From NCBI GenBank assembly GCA_050084985.1, contig JBITNC010000001.1, forward strand, positions 171,802,001-171,866,000: 64,000 nucleotides of DNA, read 5' to 3'. The notes beneath the pieces were generated by a model that saw nothing but the letters and a program-made list of their open reading frames with translations, was not told the origin of the DNA and made no database searches. Both the position numbers and the translations under genes were made by a program. Below are positions 37,033 to 49,345 of the stretch, in pieces (the stretch's first letter is position 1; every line of letters starts with the position of its first letter). This DNA is from Nageia nagi (Eukaryota; Pinophyta).

Positions 37033-37992
37033 TTGCAAGCCTAGTACATGGCAACCTTAATTTTGATAATTTGCCTTCCATTTTTTTTTCATTTTTTATA
37101 ATTATTATGCTTGGAATGAAGATTATTATAATAAAAGGAGATTATTATTAATAATAAAGGATATTTTTTAGAGCTTATGTTTAAAATAAAAAATGATAAT
37201 TTTTTAGAGGGATTTTTTTTAGTAAGTATAATTTTTTAAGGGGAAAATTTTCTCTCAAATTTGAGAAAAGGAATTTTTTTTTACCAAGGAAAATGTGGAG
37301 GCAATTTTTTTTAGTATAGAATTTTTTTCCTCTAAAGTAAAAATTGAAAAGGGCAGGATAAATGATTTTTTTATGGCAAAAATATTTTTTATCCTTAAGA
37401 ATTTTTTTACTAAGGTAAAAAATAGGGGACGTAATCTTTTTTTCCCTTAGTGCTCCTTTTTAAGAAAAATTGCATAATTTTTTTACCTAAGTACCTTTAA
37501 GGGGATGAATGTTTGTTACTTGAGTAAAAATATGACAATCATTTTAAGTAATAAAAGTACAAATAAGGAATGTTTTTTGGTAAAAAAGATTTTTTTTTTT
37601 CAAAGGTTCATTTTTTAAGAAAAAGGGGGAGATTTTTATTACTTAAATAATGAACTCATGTTTTATAAAGAGTTCCTCTTGGGGTTGGTAACAAAAACCA
37701 TTGGACTCTTATGTTTCATTGCTATAAATGATGTATTTTTCAAGCACTTTGCTTTATGTTAAGCATTATGCTTTTATTTTTGCAAAAATTATAAATATTA
37801 AAAGTGCACCTCCTAAAATAAACACATTTGCACATATATTTCATAACATGACTTATTTGGGGAGCCATAAGGTGAGGACAAGGTAGACTAGAGCCTTCAT
37901 TCTAATGATCCAAATGGTGAAAATTATGTACTTAGTAATTACCCCTAAGTCCTTTATTGGTATGTACATAACTCCATAGTGGATAGGCATAT
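37033..37992. other. T-rich, low-complexity sequence
   Basis: Runs of T interrupted by AAGGGG and AAAGG motifs extend from 37.04 to about 37.7 kb, with plain sequence after that. This is probably the rest of element F internal DNA, since similar T-runs with AAGGGGG occur near 33.4-33.65 kb. No gene is visible. Confidence 0.35.
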
Positions 37993-37997
37993 GTGTA

Positions 37998-38487
37998 TGT
38001 AGGAAATAAGACTGTAGGTGTTTAGATGTTAGAAAATATTTTAATATTTTACATTTTGTAATTGAATAAATTCCACATGTCTCAAATGTGTAGAGAGTAG
38101 TTTTAGTAATTTTTTAGAAGTTTCATTCGAGAGGTTTCTATTTAGTTTTGTAATACAAGTTTAAATAAGAGATGTAGATGTAGTGCGAGATAGAATGGAG
38201 TAGAGTGGACAATGGAGCATGATTTTTATTGGATCTATGAGATCCATATCTATTGTAGCATGAGGGTTTCAGTAAAACTATGTTGTAATGTATCTCTTCA
38301 TTAAGTCCTTGAATAAGTTTTTTTTTATTCATTCTTATGTTATTGCATATTTGTGCAATACTGAATGTTGTGTATGAATGATGTCTCCATTTCTGAAATA
38401 TTGTTGCATGCATTTTATTGCATTGTTAAATGAATGTATGACAATCTGAAAGATTGTTCTTATTTTATGTTTGTTCATAAAACTTCA
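37998..38487 (+). repeat. 5' LTR of element A
   Basis: This LTR is 490 bp, from TGTAGGAAAT to AAAACTTCA. It is followed by TT and the primer site TGGTATCAAAGCC. GTGTA lies directly before it. Confidence 0.88.
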
Positions 38488-38489
38488 TT

Positions 38490-38502
38490 TGGTATCAAAG
38501 CC
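38490..38502 (+). other. Primer binding site of element A (initiator tRNA-Met)
   Basis: TGGTATCAAAGCC is identical to the primer site of element F and one base off the usual plant tRNA-Met site. Confidence 0.8.
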
Positions 38503-38958
38503 AATGGGATCAAGCCAGAGAGAGATCTATTTGTTTTTTGGGTTTGAAAATCCTATGGATTGTGAATCTAATTTGCAAGTAAAAACTCTATAAGAGACAA
38601 AGATTACAAAAGGCTTATATATGGGTTTGAAGTGCCCATGCTTTTTATGAAGAGCCACCATGAATGATTGATGGTGATCAATAAAAGGATGTTTGATGTG
38701 AAAATGGATGTTTTGGAGGCTCAAGAAGCTTGCCTTGTGAATACCCCATTATGGATGTAGTAGATGCAGATGATGTGGTGCATTATGAAGGCATCATTGG
38801 AAGATTATTACTATTTATTTGGAATTTGGTGAAACACAGAGTTCCATTAAATGCAATGATAATGAACTATGTATTAAATGGATGTGTTGAAAGGGCCTAT
38901 GAATTGTTTGATTACCTCTCAAACTAACTATGAAGGACCTTTGACTATGCATGATTGC
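38503..38958 (+). other. Leader of element A, left part
   Basis: This is sequence between the primer site and the inserted composite. A 65-codon frame (38730-38927) has no recognisable domain. The last five bases, ATTGC (38954-38958), recur after the insertion at 56996-57000. Confidence 0.5.
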
Positions 38959-39641
38959 CTTACTAGGCTTCAAAATGAACCTTTATGTATTCAATAAATC
39001 ATTTTAATCCCTTAACAATTTATTATTTAAAAATGGATTAAAAATGTATAAGAAAGGTGTAGGCCATGTATTTGACCCTTGTGGCATGTACAAGGGTCAA
39101 ATCTTATAATAGAAGCATCCCTATATAAAGGCATTCAAGACATACAAAGATGTATGGTGGGATTATCATTAGGAGGGGATTAGATAAGGGGTAGATTACA
39201 AAAGACCCAAGGCTTCTATCAATTGAAGATCGAATAGAGAACCAAGGACTCAAGCATCACTTGCAAAGCAAACCTTTGCAAGCTCTTATTATCTATAATA
39301 AGGGAATCTCTTATCTCAAGCATTATCATACTTTCATTATATTGATAAATCATTCATTCAATTATCATTTCATATTTTATCATATCTTTAATTTTATCCT
39401 TAATATGACATTGGTGATGTATTATTGTTAAGGTGTTGGCACTATGCTTATGTATGTTATATTGCTCGTTCTTGATGTATGACTTTCCTTAATCAATTGA
39501 ATGTGCATATCAATGGAACAAACCTATATGATTAATCATATGCTGTCATATTCCTACTTTATGTCAACAAATAAATAGACCAAATAGTGCATGTATTAAT
39601 TCCCCTAATTAATTAGACTATTGCATTATTTAGGGTCTACA
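38959..39641 (+). repeat. 5' LTR of gypsy element C
   Basis: This LTR is about 680 bp. The first bases are mutated (CTTACTAGG where D has TGTATATG), and it then matches D closely to the end GGGTCTACA. It is followed by TTT and the primer site. Over the last 212 bases I count 18 differences from the inverted LTR D. Confidence 0.8.
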
Positions 39642-39644
39642 TTT

Positions 39645-39657
39645 TGGCAAACCCAAC
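39645..39657 (+). other. Primer binding site of element C
   Basis: TGGCAAACCCAAC lies three bases (TTT) after the LTR end. It is the counterpart of TGGTGAACCCAAC in element B. I do not know which tRNA it matches. Confidence 0.6.
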
Positions 39658-39939
39658 ATTCTTACACACACCTAGGTCTTTGTCTAGGGCAAAATCATTT
39701 TGTAACATCATGAATCCATTTTCACTACTTTTTCTCTCCAAAGAGGATGTGCTCTAGATAATAGTCGAAGAGTAAGATAAAACTAGGGCTTGTTCTCCTT
39801 ATCTCCCAAATATGGATCTTAACCCAAAAAACCCTACCATATCAAAATCCAAAGTATAATTTTTGAAGGTTAAGAGAAGTCTTTGAATCCTAAATTATCT
39901 ATTTAAATTACCCCCTCCTAATACCATCTAGGACCTTGA

Positions 39940-41855
39940 ATCTTCAGATTTTGGTAAGCAAATGTACATTATCGGAGAGACCCCTAATTGCTATGCTATT
40001 ATTGACCCTAGCAATTTGGATAATTTGGCTCCTAATCAGGAACTTTCTGATGATGATGAACTCCCTAATCTTGATATGATTCCTTACTATGCTCGATCCA
40101 TTTAATAGGTGTTTTTTGATAAAGAAAGGTTGCAATTTTTTATTTTTAATAATATTTCTATTGTAGTTGAACATCTTATAGATGCAAATTTGCTTGATAA
40201 CCACTTTGAAGCTACAAAATTTAAAGATAGCTTGTTCCTCTATAAGGAATCTTTGAAACATCTTCAATCTATGCATGTAATGCATGATGCGAGCTGCATG
40301 CTTGACTTTACTTATGATGCAAGTGACATATATCCTAATGGAGTAGAGCCTAAATGAAAGGTTTACATTGAGTTGGAACAACCATTGCATGAGGAAGATA
40401 TTTTCAAAAGTGATGATCAGTCAGAACCTGAGGATGAAGAAGAAGAATTGTACAATAGTTTGGTCCTTAATCCATATTACTTCGATCAGGAAAAGAAAGG
40501 TAAAAATCAAATTCTTTTACCTAATGATGAGATTAAAACTCTTGTTAAATAGCAATTTATTGAAGTTATTAGAGAAGCTTTTAACTTACAACCAACTTGT
40601 ACTCCAAAGGAGCATGAGATTAAGGTAGGTATCATTATCGATATCCAAGAAAACACTAATTGGTATAAACAACCTCCATCCAAACAATTGGTAATCGTAG
40701 TAGGGGTATTGCATAAACTTGAGTAGGATAAGGTTAATCTTACTAACGAGTTTATTGTTTTGAAAAATACTCCACTTCAAATACCAAACAATATACAACA
40801 ACCTCCCTCTCCCCACCACCATCCCTAAGGACCAATGTAGGACCTAACAACATTTTGAGTAGTGAGGATGATTTCCTTTCATGTTTAAAAAGACTCCTCA
40901 CTGATAGAATTCTCGACAAAATAATCCTTGGGAAAAAGAGTGTCAAATTCACTAAGTTTGATGGTATGTAGGATCCTAGGATGCATGTTAGTAAATTTCA
41001 TGAAGGAGCTATTGAATATATGCATGACCAAGATTTGTTGGCTAAGTTTTCTTATAGTTTGAAGGATGAGGCTCTAACATAGTACTTCCAACTTCCCAAA
41101 AGTAGCATTGATAGGTATGAGGATTTGATTCACATATTTTTGCATGATTATGATTATAACATTACTAAGAAGGTTTATCTTAAGGACTTGTGTAAAATTA
41201 AATAACTCCCTAACCAATCAATGAAGGATTTTGTGAAGGTATGTAAACAAATTGCTAATAAACTCACCATGGATGAACATGAACTCAAGCATATTTTTGT
41301 AGATGGTATCCTACCTATATATAAGTTATTTATCATTTCTAATCATGATATGTATTTAGGAGATATGATTGACACTATTACTAAAAAGGAACCATGCATT
41401 AAAAAATTGAGTGCTATGAAACATGCTGATCATGCTTCACCTACAAAACTTATTACTGATAATCAAACCAAGGTCAGAGCAAATCATGTTGCATGCAAAA
41501 AATGAGGTAGTTCTTTGCTCAAACATACTCACCAATATACTCCTTTGACTGATAGTGTTGATAATATTTAGAATGTATTATTAGATGAGGAATTGGTTGA
41601 ATCACCTTCTATTGTTGAACCTAAGTTTACTAATGGTGTGCCTAAAAATTTTCACTATGAAGAATTTTGCAATTATCATAGGGTACCTGGTCATCTAACT
41701 TGAGATTGCAAGAATTTTTGTAACCTTATATAGGATTTCATTGATAATGGAGCAATCAAGATGGATCTAAAACCAACTGCACATATAGGACTTGTACATT
41801 TGGATAATTCACAATTAGGGGTATTCAATAATCCCTTACCATCTTCACAATCTTG
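39940..41855 (+). pseudogene. gag relic of element C
   Basis: Broken plus-strand frames make up a Tat-type gag. The N-terminal part contains acidic blocks (EDEEEELYN, 40.43 kb). The retrotrans_gag core (about 40.93-41.35 kb) reads KSVKFTKFDGM, then YSLKDEALTxYFQLP and MKDFVKVCKQIANKL. A zinc knuckle of the form C-x2-H-x3-GH-x4-C (CNYHRVPGHLTxDC, about 41668-41710) closes it. The protein would form the capsid around the element RNA. Several stops (for example near 41081, 41203 and 41703) show it is dead. Confidence 0.75.
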
Positions 41856-42680
41856 AGGGTGCATCAGTATAGTAAGTGTTAACTATACTTTACATTCTTT
41901 TTTGGCTAACACTCAAGCAAACAAGTGCCCTCCTCCCCATAGGAATAGGAATAGAATCAAATGATGTGGTTCCAACAACATGAATTCTTTCTTTTAGGGC
42001 ATCAATGGCATAGGGATGATTACTATAAAAGTGCCTCTTTTTGTTCCTACCTTTGTGAAGTGTATTTGGGTGGCTAAAAATTCCTAGGTACATAAGGTTA
42101 TTCCTTGATCTCTTTTGGATATCACAATCAGTGTATATTAGTAGCTAGGGTGTTTTTGTGTCTTTTTGCTTTCCTTTTATGCATACACCAGTCTAGTGAT
42201 TTGTTTAATTTATATTTATCCTTTCCCTCTAATGTCCATGGTCTAGGGACCCAACTCATCTATGTGCATGATGTCAACACCCTTTTATCTCTATTTTGGG
42301 GTGCTCATGTCATGGTTTTCACAAGATAGAATGTTTAAAATTTACTTTTTATCATTCCCAACATTATGTCTTCACTTCTAGGCTGATCCTAGGTGTTGTG
42401 CCATGATATATATGATCATATACACTCTTATGTACTTTCTTGCTCTTTCCAAGGTACCTTTAATTCCTTTAGGTTATGTGTTGTTCCAATTCATGTGCAT
42501 GTCTTATGCTTGTTATCATTTGTACATAATATAATGTGTCTGTATTTAGCATGTTATATTGTTAGTGAGTAAGCTTTTAGGGGTCATAATGCTTATGTGT
42601 GTGTCCAATGTCAACCATATAAATATAACATAAATATAAAAAATAAAGCATGTTGAGTCCACAAATAATGAATCATATAT

Positions 42681-42729
<49 letters not shown>

Positions 42730-42779
42730 AGTTAAAATTTTATACAAATAGATATAAATGGGCCTTAGCCTTACATCAT
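41856..42779. other. Element C sequence after gag, with (AT)n repeat
   Basis: No protease, RT or integrase follows the gag, unlike in element B. An (AT)n tract is present at about 42686-42726. This gap in coding content is the main reason to call C non-autonomous. Confidence 0.45.
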
Positions 42780-44760
42780 CCACCATTATGGGTGGGCACT
42801 AGCCCCACTATTGGAGGCATCACTCTTGAAGCGTACCCTCCTCCCACTACCTATAGTTGCACCCAAGAAGAGACTCCACCTAAGATACTGTTGGCTATGA
42901 GTCCATGAGTCTTTAAGAGGATCTTGGTCCTTGCATACTTGGCCTATAGCTTAGATATCTCTAGGGCCTATGCTACGATCTAATCATGCTAACTCTATAG
43001 AAAAGCCCACTGCTAATCTAGTGGGGGTATCGTGAGCCTATCTTGAAGGCTCTTCATTGTTTGTGATAGTGAAGCAACCTTTGCATCTCTCATCGCTAGT
43101 GCAACCTTCACTATGGCCAAATCTACCTCCAAGGTAGCTATCTAAGCATCTACATCCTTTGTCATATCAAACATGATACTTGTTAGCCATTTTATTTGAA
43201 AATCACAAAGTTGTGAGTTGAGTCTTTCGTACCTGGGGTAGGGGCAACTATCGCTAATACCTTGAGACCCCCTGTTAGTGGGGGCATATCATGGATTGGA
43301 TTATCCACATGCATCTAATCCTTCTCCTTAAATTCTTGGCTCATAGCTTCACCATCACTACCACTCTCTACCTCATCTAAGCCCAATGGGCTCGAGCGCA
43401 CTCTTGCCACCATTTTGCATAGTTAAGAGCAACCCTTGGCACCTGCATCACCTCTACTGGGGCATTTAGAGCCTGTGGCTCTCCCTACCTAGCCATCCAT
43501 ATTGGCATATCCATAACATCAATAGGTACATCCTACTCTACATGGTATCTTTGATATACTAGGGGCACATTTGGAATAGGATGTAATACCCCAAACTACC
43601 TCAGCACACGCTCCTAATGATATGACTCCATAATCTTTCATCGAGTATGAAAGAAGTGGGATTGTCTAACCCATGCCAAATGACATGCATCATTATGCCA
43701 TACATAGTCTACATACACACATCCACATTATATCAACCTTCTATAGGCCATCCATCTACGTCCTCCGTGCCTCCATAGAATGCGATGGCTTGTATCCCTA
43801 AGATGACCAATCCAACAAACCAAGGCTATATTTGCTAGGTCATCTTTGGCTCTCTAGAGCCTAATTGGCCTCACCATTGCTATATGATCATATGCCCAAA
43901 CCTATAGGAAGTCAGCATTAGCAATTATCACATTGACCTTGTCAACATTGATGAATGTGTATAAATCTTTGTAAAGTTGTGCTAGTACTACTAGCCCCCA
44001 TGCAAACTATCACCCCCAAGTGCATATATCTTATAGTATCCATGTCAGCATGAGAATAAAAGTTAAATGGTTTTTGTTAGGACATAGATAGGTGGCAATA
44101 ATAGCCACCACATGCAAACTTAGGTGTCTCCCCACTTTGGCATACCTACAATCCTCTAAGAGTCTCACCGACTGGTGATCCCAATCATGGTCATCTGATC
44201 CGATCAACCATAAACACTCCACTCCTTGCATGTTATCATCTCCCATCTCATGATGCCACACTAAGCCACCCTTGATAGGTATACCCCACATCTGATACAC
44301 ATCCTCTAGGGTTACTATCATTTCAACAATGGGAAGGTGAAATGAGCAGCAATCTTGGTCCCATCTCTCAGCTAAGACTATGAGAAGGGGAGTGTCTACT
44401 TGCATTGTCCCTACATAAGCAAGCTCCCCTAGCCTACATTGATCTAAAATATCATCCAATTGCTGAGTTCATGGAAAAACTTAGGCCAAATCCAAAGTTA
44501 TGGTCCTCATAGGCCCAACCTAGATCAATCCCTTATGATCCTGCAAGGTACCATTTGGTATATTAGTCCACCCTCTACCCACTTTGATAATAAAAAATAT
44601 AACACATCAAATTCATGTGTACTTACCACATGTTCAAATGGTAGATTATGGAGATACTCCACTAAATGACCTATCCTCCTTGTAATTAGTCGATGGATAC
44701 CTCTCCAATCAATGATAGCCATCATTATAAATACTCTCATACTCAACATACACAAACTTT
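42780..44760 (-). pseudogene. Plant mobile domain (MAIN-like) relic carried antisense in element C
   Basis: The best frame (44031-44459, 142 codons) reads LGELAYVGTMQVDTPLL, LAERWDQDCCSFHLP and MIVTLEDVYQMWGIPIKG. These match the signature of the plant mobile domain of MAIN/MAIL1-like proteins (hydrophobic LxELA, ERWD, CSFHLPxGExTVTLEDV, LPIxG). Upstream frames at 44525-44755 and broken frames down to about 42.8 kb (for example GLVVLAQLYKDLYTF and VWAYDHIAMVRPI) extend the homology. The orientation is opposite to the gag of element C. Such extra antisense ORFs between coding region and 3' LTR are known in the Tat/Grande group of gypsy elements. Stops make this copy non-functional. Confidence 0.7.
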
Positions 44761-46340
44761 GGGTGCAAGGGGCATGTTAATCATGCAACATTGACAGTAG
44801 GATGGCAAATTTGGCTAGGTCTAGAATAAGGTTAATGTTCCCTCCTCAACGCTCTAGTTGATAAGGGCATCAAAGTTAAAATGACTTATTTTTGATAAAT
44901 TTTTTGATTTTATAAGTTGACTTTGGGGCTTCAGATTAGGGCATCACCTCTTTTTATGTATATAGCTCTTGAATCTTTATGTGGAGAGCTCATTTGCCTT
45001 GCAAAAATTTTAAATCCATCCCATTCTTTCCCAAGCACTAAAAATTACCATTTGCACAATGTCAACGATGTCCATTTCTTTGAGTTGTATGTGCTATTGA
45101 TGGATGTTGGATCTAATTTATGCTCAAAATTTATTTGAATGATTCTCACATGTCTCAGGCAAAGTTCACTTCATTTATATTTTTTATTAAATTTTATACT
45201 AAGTTTAGGGCACCGATGGCATGCTAATTCACTATGTATGTGAATTTCCAATGTACCCTTTTCATTTTTATCAATTTTTAGTTTTCCATATGATAGTGGA
45301 TACTAAAGAAATTGGATTATGAATACTTGATCTTAGCCATTTAGCAGGGTAAAATTCTATCTTCAAGAAGGTTGCTCCCATGTAGCTATAGGCCCATGAT
45401 ATTTGTAATATTTAATGACATATGAAGCCACTGCTTAATTGGATGGCTTGCTCCACTTATTTCACAACATTGGCAATGTACTTTCATCAGGGCATCAATA
45501 GTATATCACTACATGAGTTAATCAAAAAATTAAATACCCTCTTGTACTTTACTTTAATGGTAACTTCCTGGCATGAGGATCGATATAGAAATTATGCTTC
45601 CATCATTAGGTATAGGTATTTTATTTTCATTTGATGTTATTTACTGTGTTAATTTCATATTTAGAAAGGTTGATACTTGTTAATAGGAATTGATGTATGC
45701 CAAGTGAATAACTCAACATCTCTTGCATGGCCTACGGTTGGCATGGAGAAATATGTAGATCGATGGGGGTATTATCTCCTCTTCTAGACTTCACTCTACA
45801 TTTTGCATTACATTTCTCATAGCTCTAAACAACTTTGTTCTCTTCCATGTGCTGAATGATGACATGGTGGATTTGGGCTTCACACATGTGATAAGATGGC
45901 TTCCTTTACCCCTTTTTTAGCATCAGCTAGGGGTAATTTCACATTCAGCTGCAAGTATGATGAATAACAGACTGTGACTCATATAAGCCAAAATAATTTT
46001 ATTTTAGCAAAATTTAAAGCATACTATGGCATTAGTGGCATACATTGATCAATTTTAGGGTGTTGATGGCATACTTCCTTTGTACGAAATTAAGCAAATT
46101 CAAGTTTCTAGATCATTACAGGTTTGAATATCAGGTATTTTTTATAAGTCTCATTTTGTACTTCCATTATTTATACATGAATAATTATTCAATAGTGTAG
46201 TGTTAGGAGAATATTAATAAATTCTTTAGCCATGGTCCCCCATGAGAGAAAATTTTAGCATATTCTGTAGGATATTTTATCAATCTAGCTCAGCATATTA
46301 TAATATATTATATTTATTTCATCCTTGCTACACATGCCTC
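44761..46340. other. Element C sequence with no assigned function
   Basis: Short frames on both strands (such as 44917-45138 and 45422-45634) match nothing I know. The stretch lies between the antisense PMD relic and the 193-bp repeats. Confidence 0.35.
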
Positions 46341-46348
46341 ATGTATTC

Positions 46349-47090
46349 AGATCATAGACATATAAACATATGATTACCGATAACCATCAACATGGCTAGC
46401 GAGAGTTCCCTCACTTAAAAGTAAACCGATGATACAACTGTTAACAATTTGTTAACATTGGATCATCTCCAATGGATGATAGATTTTGCTATGTATCCAC
46501 ATGGTTCTTACTTTTGAACTTATCCAAAGTATAATATCTTTAGATCATAAACATATAAATGTACGATCATCGATGGCCATCGACATGGCTAGTGAGAGTT
46601 CCCTCACTTAAAAGTAAATCAATGATACAATTGTTAGCTACTTGTTGACATTAGATCATCTCCAATGGATGATACATTTCATTGTGTATCCACATGGTTC
46701 TTGCTATGAACCTATCCAAAGTATAATGTCTTCAAATCATAGATATATAAATGTATGATTATCGATGGCCATCAATATGGCTAGTGAGAGTTCCCTCACT
46801 TAAAAGTAAATTGACAATACAATCATTAGCAATTTATTGACATTGGATCATCTCCAATGGATGATACATTTCACTATGTATCCACATGGTTCTTGCTTTG
46901 AACCTATCCAAAGCATAATATCTTTGGATCATATACATATAAATATATGATCATCAACGGCCATCGATACAGCTAGTGAGAGTTCCCTCACTTAAAAGAT
47001 AAACTAACGATGTAGCTGTAAGTAAGATGGATGACATTAGATCATCTCTGATGGATGATGCAACTCACTATTCATCCATACCTTTATTTT
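46349..47090. repeat. Tandem repeat, unit about 192 bp, 4 copies (element C 3' region)
   Basis: Units start near 46350, 46543, 46735 and 46926 with (G/A)ATCATA-ACATATAAA. Each contains GAGAGTTCCCTCACTTAAAA, a GGATCATCTCCAATGGATGA block and TATCCACATGGTTCTTGCT. The same units occur inverted in element B at 48.87-49.35 kb. Confidence 0.8.
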
Positions 47091-47094
47091 TTGG

Positions 47095-47440
47095 CTAACA
47101 CTTAATTGCAAGTACATAGATCCAGAAAAATAGAAGCAAATTATAGTCAAAAACTAAGGTGCCAACACTGTCCTCACTATCTTTTAGGCCATAATTGACA
47201 TATATTTCATTACCATTTCCACCCATCCAAATAATAACCTCTCTATTTTGAGGTATGTACATAATTTCATCATCTTCTCGAGTATCTGACACAACAGAAT
47301 GACCAAATTCATGATTAAAATAGTATAAAGGAGGCACATCATATCTTCCATCTCTAACCTTAGATATGGATTTCTATAGTCATCCAAACATCATCCAAAT
47401 AGTATTCTTGAAGATAGCTTCTTCAATAGATTTTGCCTTG
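47095..47440 (-). pseudogene. Conserved antisense ORF beside the 3' end of element C
   Basis: A minus-strand frame (80 codons from 47337, with related sequence upstream to about 47.44 kb) reads PPLYYFNHEFGHSVV, IMYIPQNREVIIWMGGNGNE and YGLKDSEDS. It is opposite to the gag of element C and lies just inside the polypurine tract. An evidently homologous frame lies in element B, also antisense to that element (48527-48808). No known domain is recognised. Conservation of PQNREV, GNGNEIY and GLKDSE between the two copies suggests a once-translated protein, although shared ancestry alone can also explain the match. Confidence 0.5.
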
Positions 47441-47610
47441 GCTACCCAACTTAAGGATCTTTCTTGGGGCACACAAGTCAAAAGGGGGGTAGCATAAGGA
47501 CCCTCATCATCATTCAATTAGTATCAACAAAAGGATCAGAAAATTTTCTTCTATATCTTGGCTACACTTCTTCTTTGGACACTTAATTTCATTGCTTCAA
47601 TCACACATCC

Positions 47611-47626
47611 AAAGAGGGGTAAAAAA
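47611..47626 (+). other. Polypurine tract of element C joined to an inverted LTR end
   Basis: AAAGAGGGGTAAAAAA is the plus-strand primer region of C (compare AAAGAGGGGCAAA in B). The next bases are TGTAGACC, the reverse of the U5 end of B, instead of the U3 start of a C-type LTR. Confidence 0.7.
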
Positions 47627-48270
47627 TGTAGACCAAAAATAATGCATATAATTATTTATGGGGTTGATTAATGCACTATTAGCACTACTTTGTAAATATT
47701 AACACATATATCATAAATATGGTAATAACATGTAACAAGAATGTAGTAGTGTTTAGTTAGATTTTATATTCATTTTATTAATCAAAAAATGCACAAAGGA
47801 TAGAGCATACATTCATGAAAAAGCATACCATCAGTGCCCTAGAATTGGTACGCTATTAATGCCATAGGATGAGCAAAATTACAAATACGAACAAGAATGT
47901 AGCATTGAGCGAATTAGAGAATAATCAAATGATGAACATACATGCAAACTTACAAAATAATAGATGCACAATATAGATAGACAAAGCAAGTTACAATCCT
48001 TCAAATGATCTTTAATTAATAATCCTTGTATTAGATTGAAATGATTATTAGCCCATGATTCACTCATGATCTATAGGTCATCAAATGATGCCTTTACATA
48101 TGATACAAGTTTACATAAATTTGATATTTTGGCCCATTGTACATTTCATAAGGGTCAAATACATGGCCTACACCTCTCTTATACATTTGTAATCCCTTTT
48201 TAAATAATACATTGTCAAGGGATTAAAATGATTTATTAAATACATAAAGGTTCATTTTGAGGCATCTACA
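47627..48270 (-). repeat. 3' LTR of gypsy element B
   Basis: This LTR is 644 bp and on the minus strand runs from TGTAGATGCCTC to GGTCTACA. It is flanked on both sides by inverted copies of the same 3' internal sequence (PPT, antisense ORF, 192-bp repeats). Against the 5' LTR I count about 32 differences in 262 aligned bases. Confidence 0.85.
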
Positions 48271-48286
48271 TTTGCCCCTCTTTGGA
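48271..48286 (-). other. Polypurine tract of element B
   Basis: On the minus strand CCAAAGAGGGGCAAA directly precedes the LTR start TGTAGATG. It would prime plus-strand DNA synthesis. Confidence 0.75.
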
Positions 48287-48526
48287 TGTGTGATTGAAGC
48301 AATGAAATTACATGTCCAAAGAAGAAGTGTAGAAGAAGCATAGAAGAAATTTTTTTGATCCTTTTGCTGATGTTGATTAAATGATGATGAGGGTCCTTAT
48401 GCTGCCCCCCTTTTGACTTGGGTTCTCCAGGAAAGATCCTTAAGTGGAGTAGCTAAGGTAAAAGCTATTGAAGAAGTTGTCTTTAGGAATACTATTTATA
48501 TGATGTTTAGATGACTATAGAAATCA

Positions 48527-48808
48527 ATGTTCAAGGTTGGTAATGGAAGATATGATGTCCCTCCTTTATACTATATCAATCATGAATCTAGCCATTTCAT
48601 TGTGTTAGATACTCAGGAAGCTGATACACTTATGTACATGCCTCAAAATAGAGAGGTTATGCTTTGGATGGATGGAAATGGTAATGAAATATACATTGCT
48701 AGTGGCTTGAAAGATAGTGAGCATAACATTGGTGCCCTGGTTTTGACTATAATTTGCTTCTATTCTTTTGGATCTATGTACCTACAATTACTTTTAGCTA
48801 GAAAATAA
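48527..48808 (+). pseudogene. Conserved antisense ORF beside the 3' end of element B
   Basis: A 93-codon plus-strand frame is opposite to the gag-pol of element B. It shares VPPLYYINHE, MYMPQNREVMLWMDGNGNE and GLKDSEHN with the equivalent minus-strand frame in element C. The C-terminal ends diverge by a frameshift. It lies within 550 bases of the LTR. I recognise no domain. Confidence 0.5.
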
Positions 48809-48869
48809 AGGTATGGATGCATAATAATCTACATCATCCATTAGAGATTATTCAATGTAAGTAATCTTA

Positions 48870-49345
48870 CTTATGATTACATCATCAATTTATCTTTTAA
48901 GTGAGGGAACTCTCATTAGTCATATCAATGGCCATTGACGATCATACATTTGTATGTCTATGATCTGAAGATAGTATGCTTTAGATAGGTTTAAAGCAAA
49001 AACTATGTGGATACACAACAAAATGTTTTGTCCATTAGAGATGATCCAATGTCAACACATTTCTAATGATTATATCATTAGTTTACTTTTAAGTGAGGAA
49101 ACTCTCACTAGCCATTTTGTGGGCCATCGACGATCATGCATTTTTATGTCCATGATCTAAATATAGTATGCTTTATATGGGTTAAAAGAAAAAATCATGT
49201 GGATACATAGCAAAATGTATCATCCATTGGAGATGATCCAATATTAACAAGTAGCTAATGTTTGTATCATCGATTTACTTTTAAGTGAGGGAACAATTGG
49301 CTAGTGATGATCATGCATTTTTATGTCCATGATCTGAAGACATTA
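48870..49345. repeat. Tandem repeat, unit about 190 bp, 3 copies (element B 3' region)
   Basis: CTTTTAAGTGAGG-AACTCTC blocks recur near 48894, 49089 and 49278, each with a CATGATCTGAAGAT-like and an ATTGGAGATGATCCAAT-like block. They are the inverted counterparts of the units at 46.35-47.09 kb. Confidence 0.75.
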
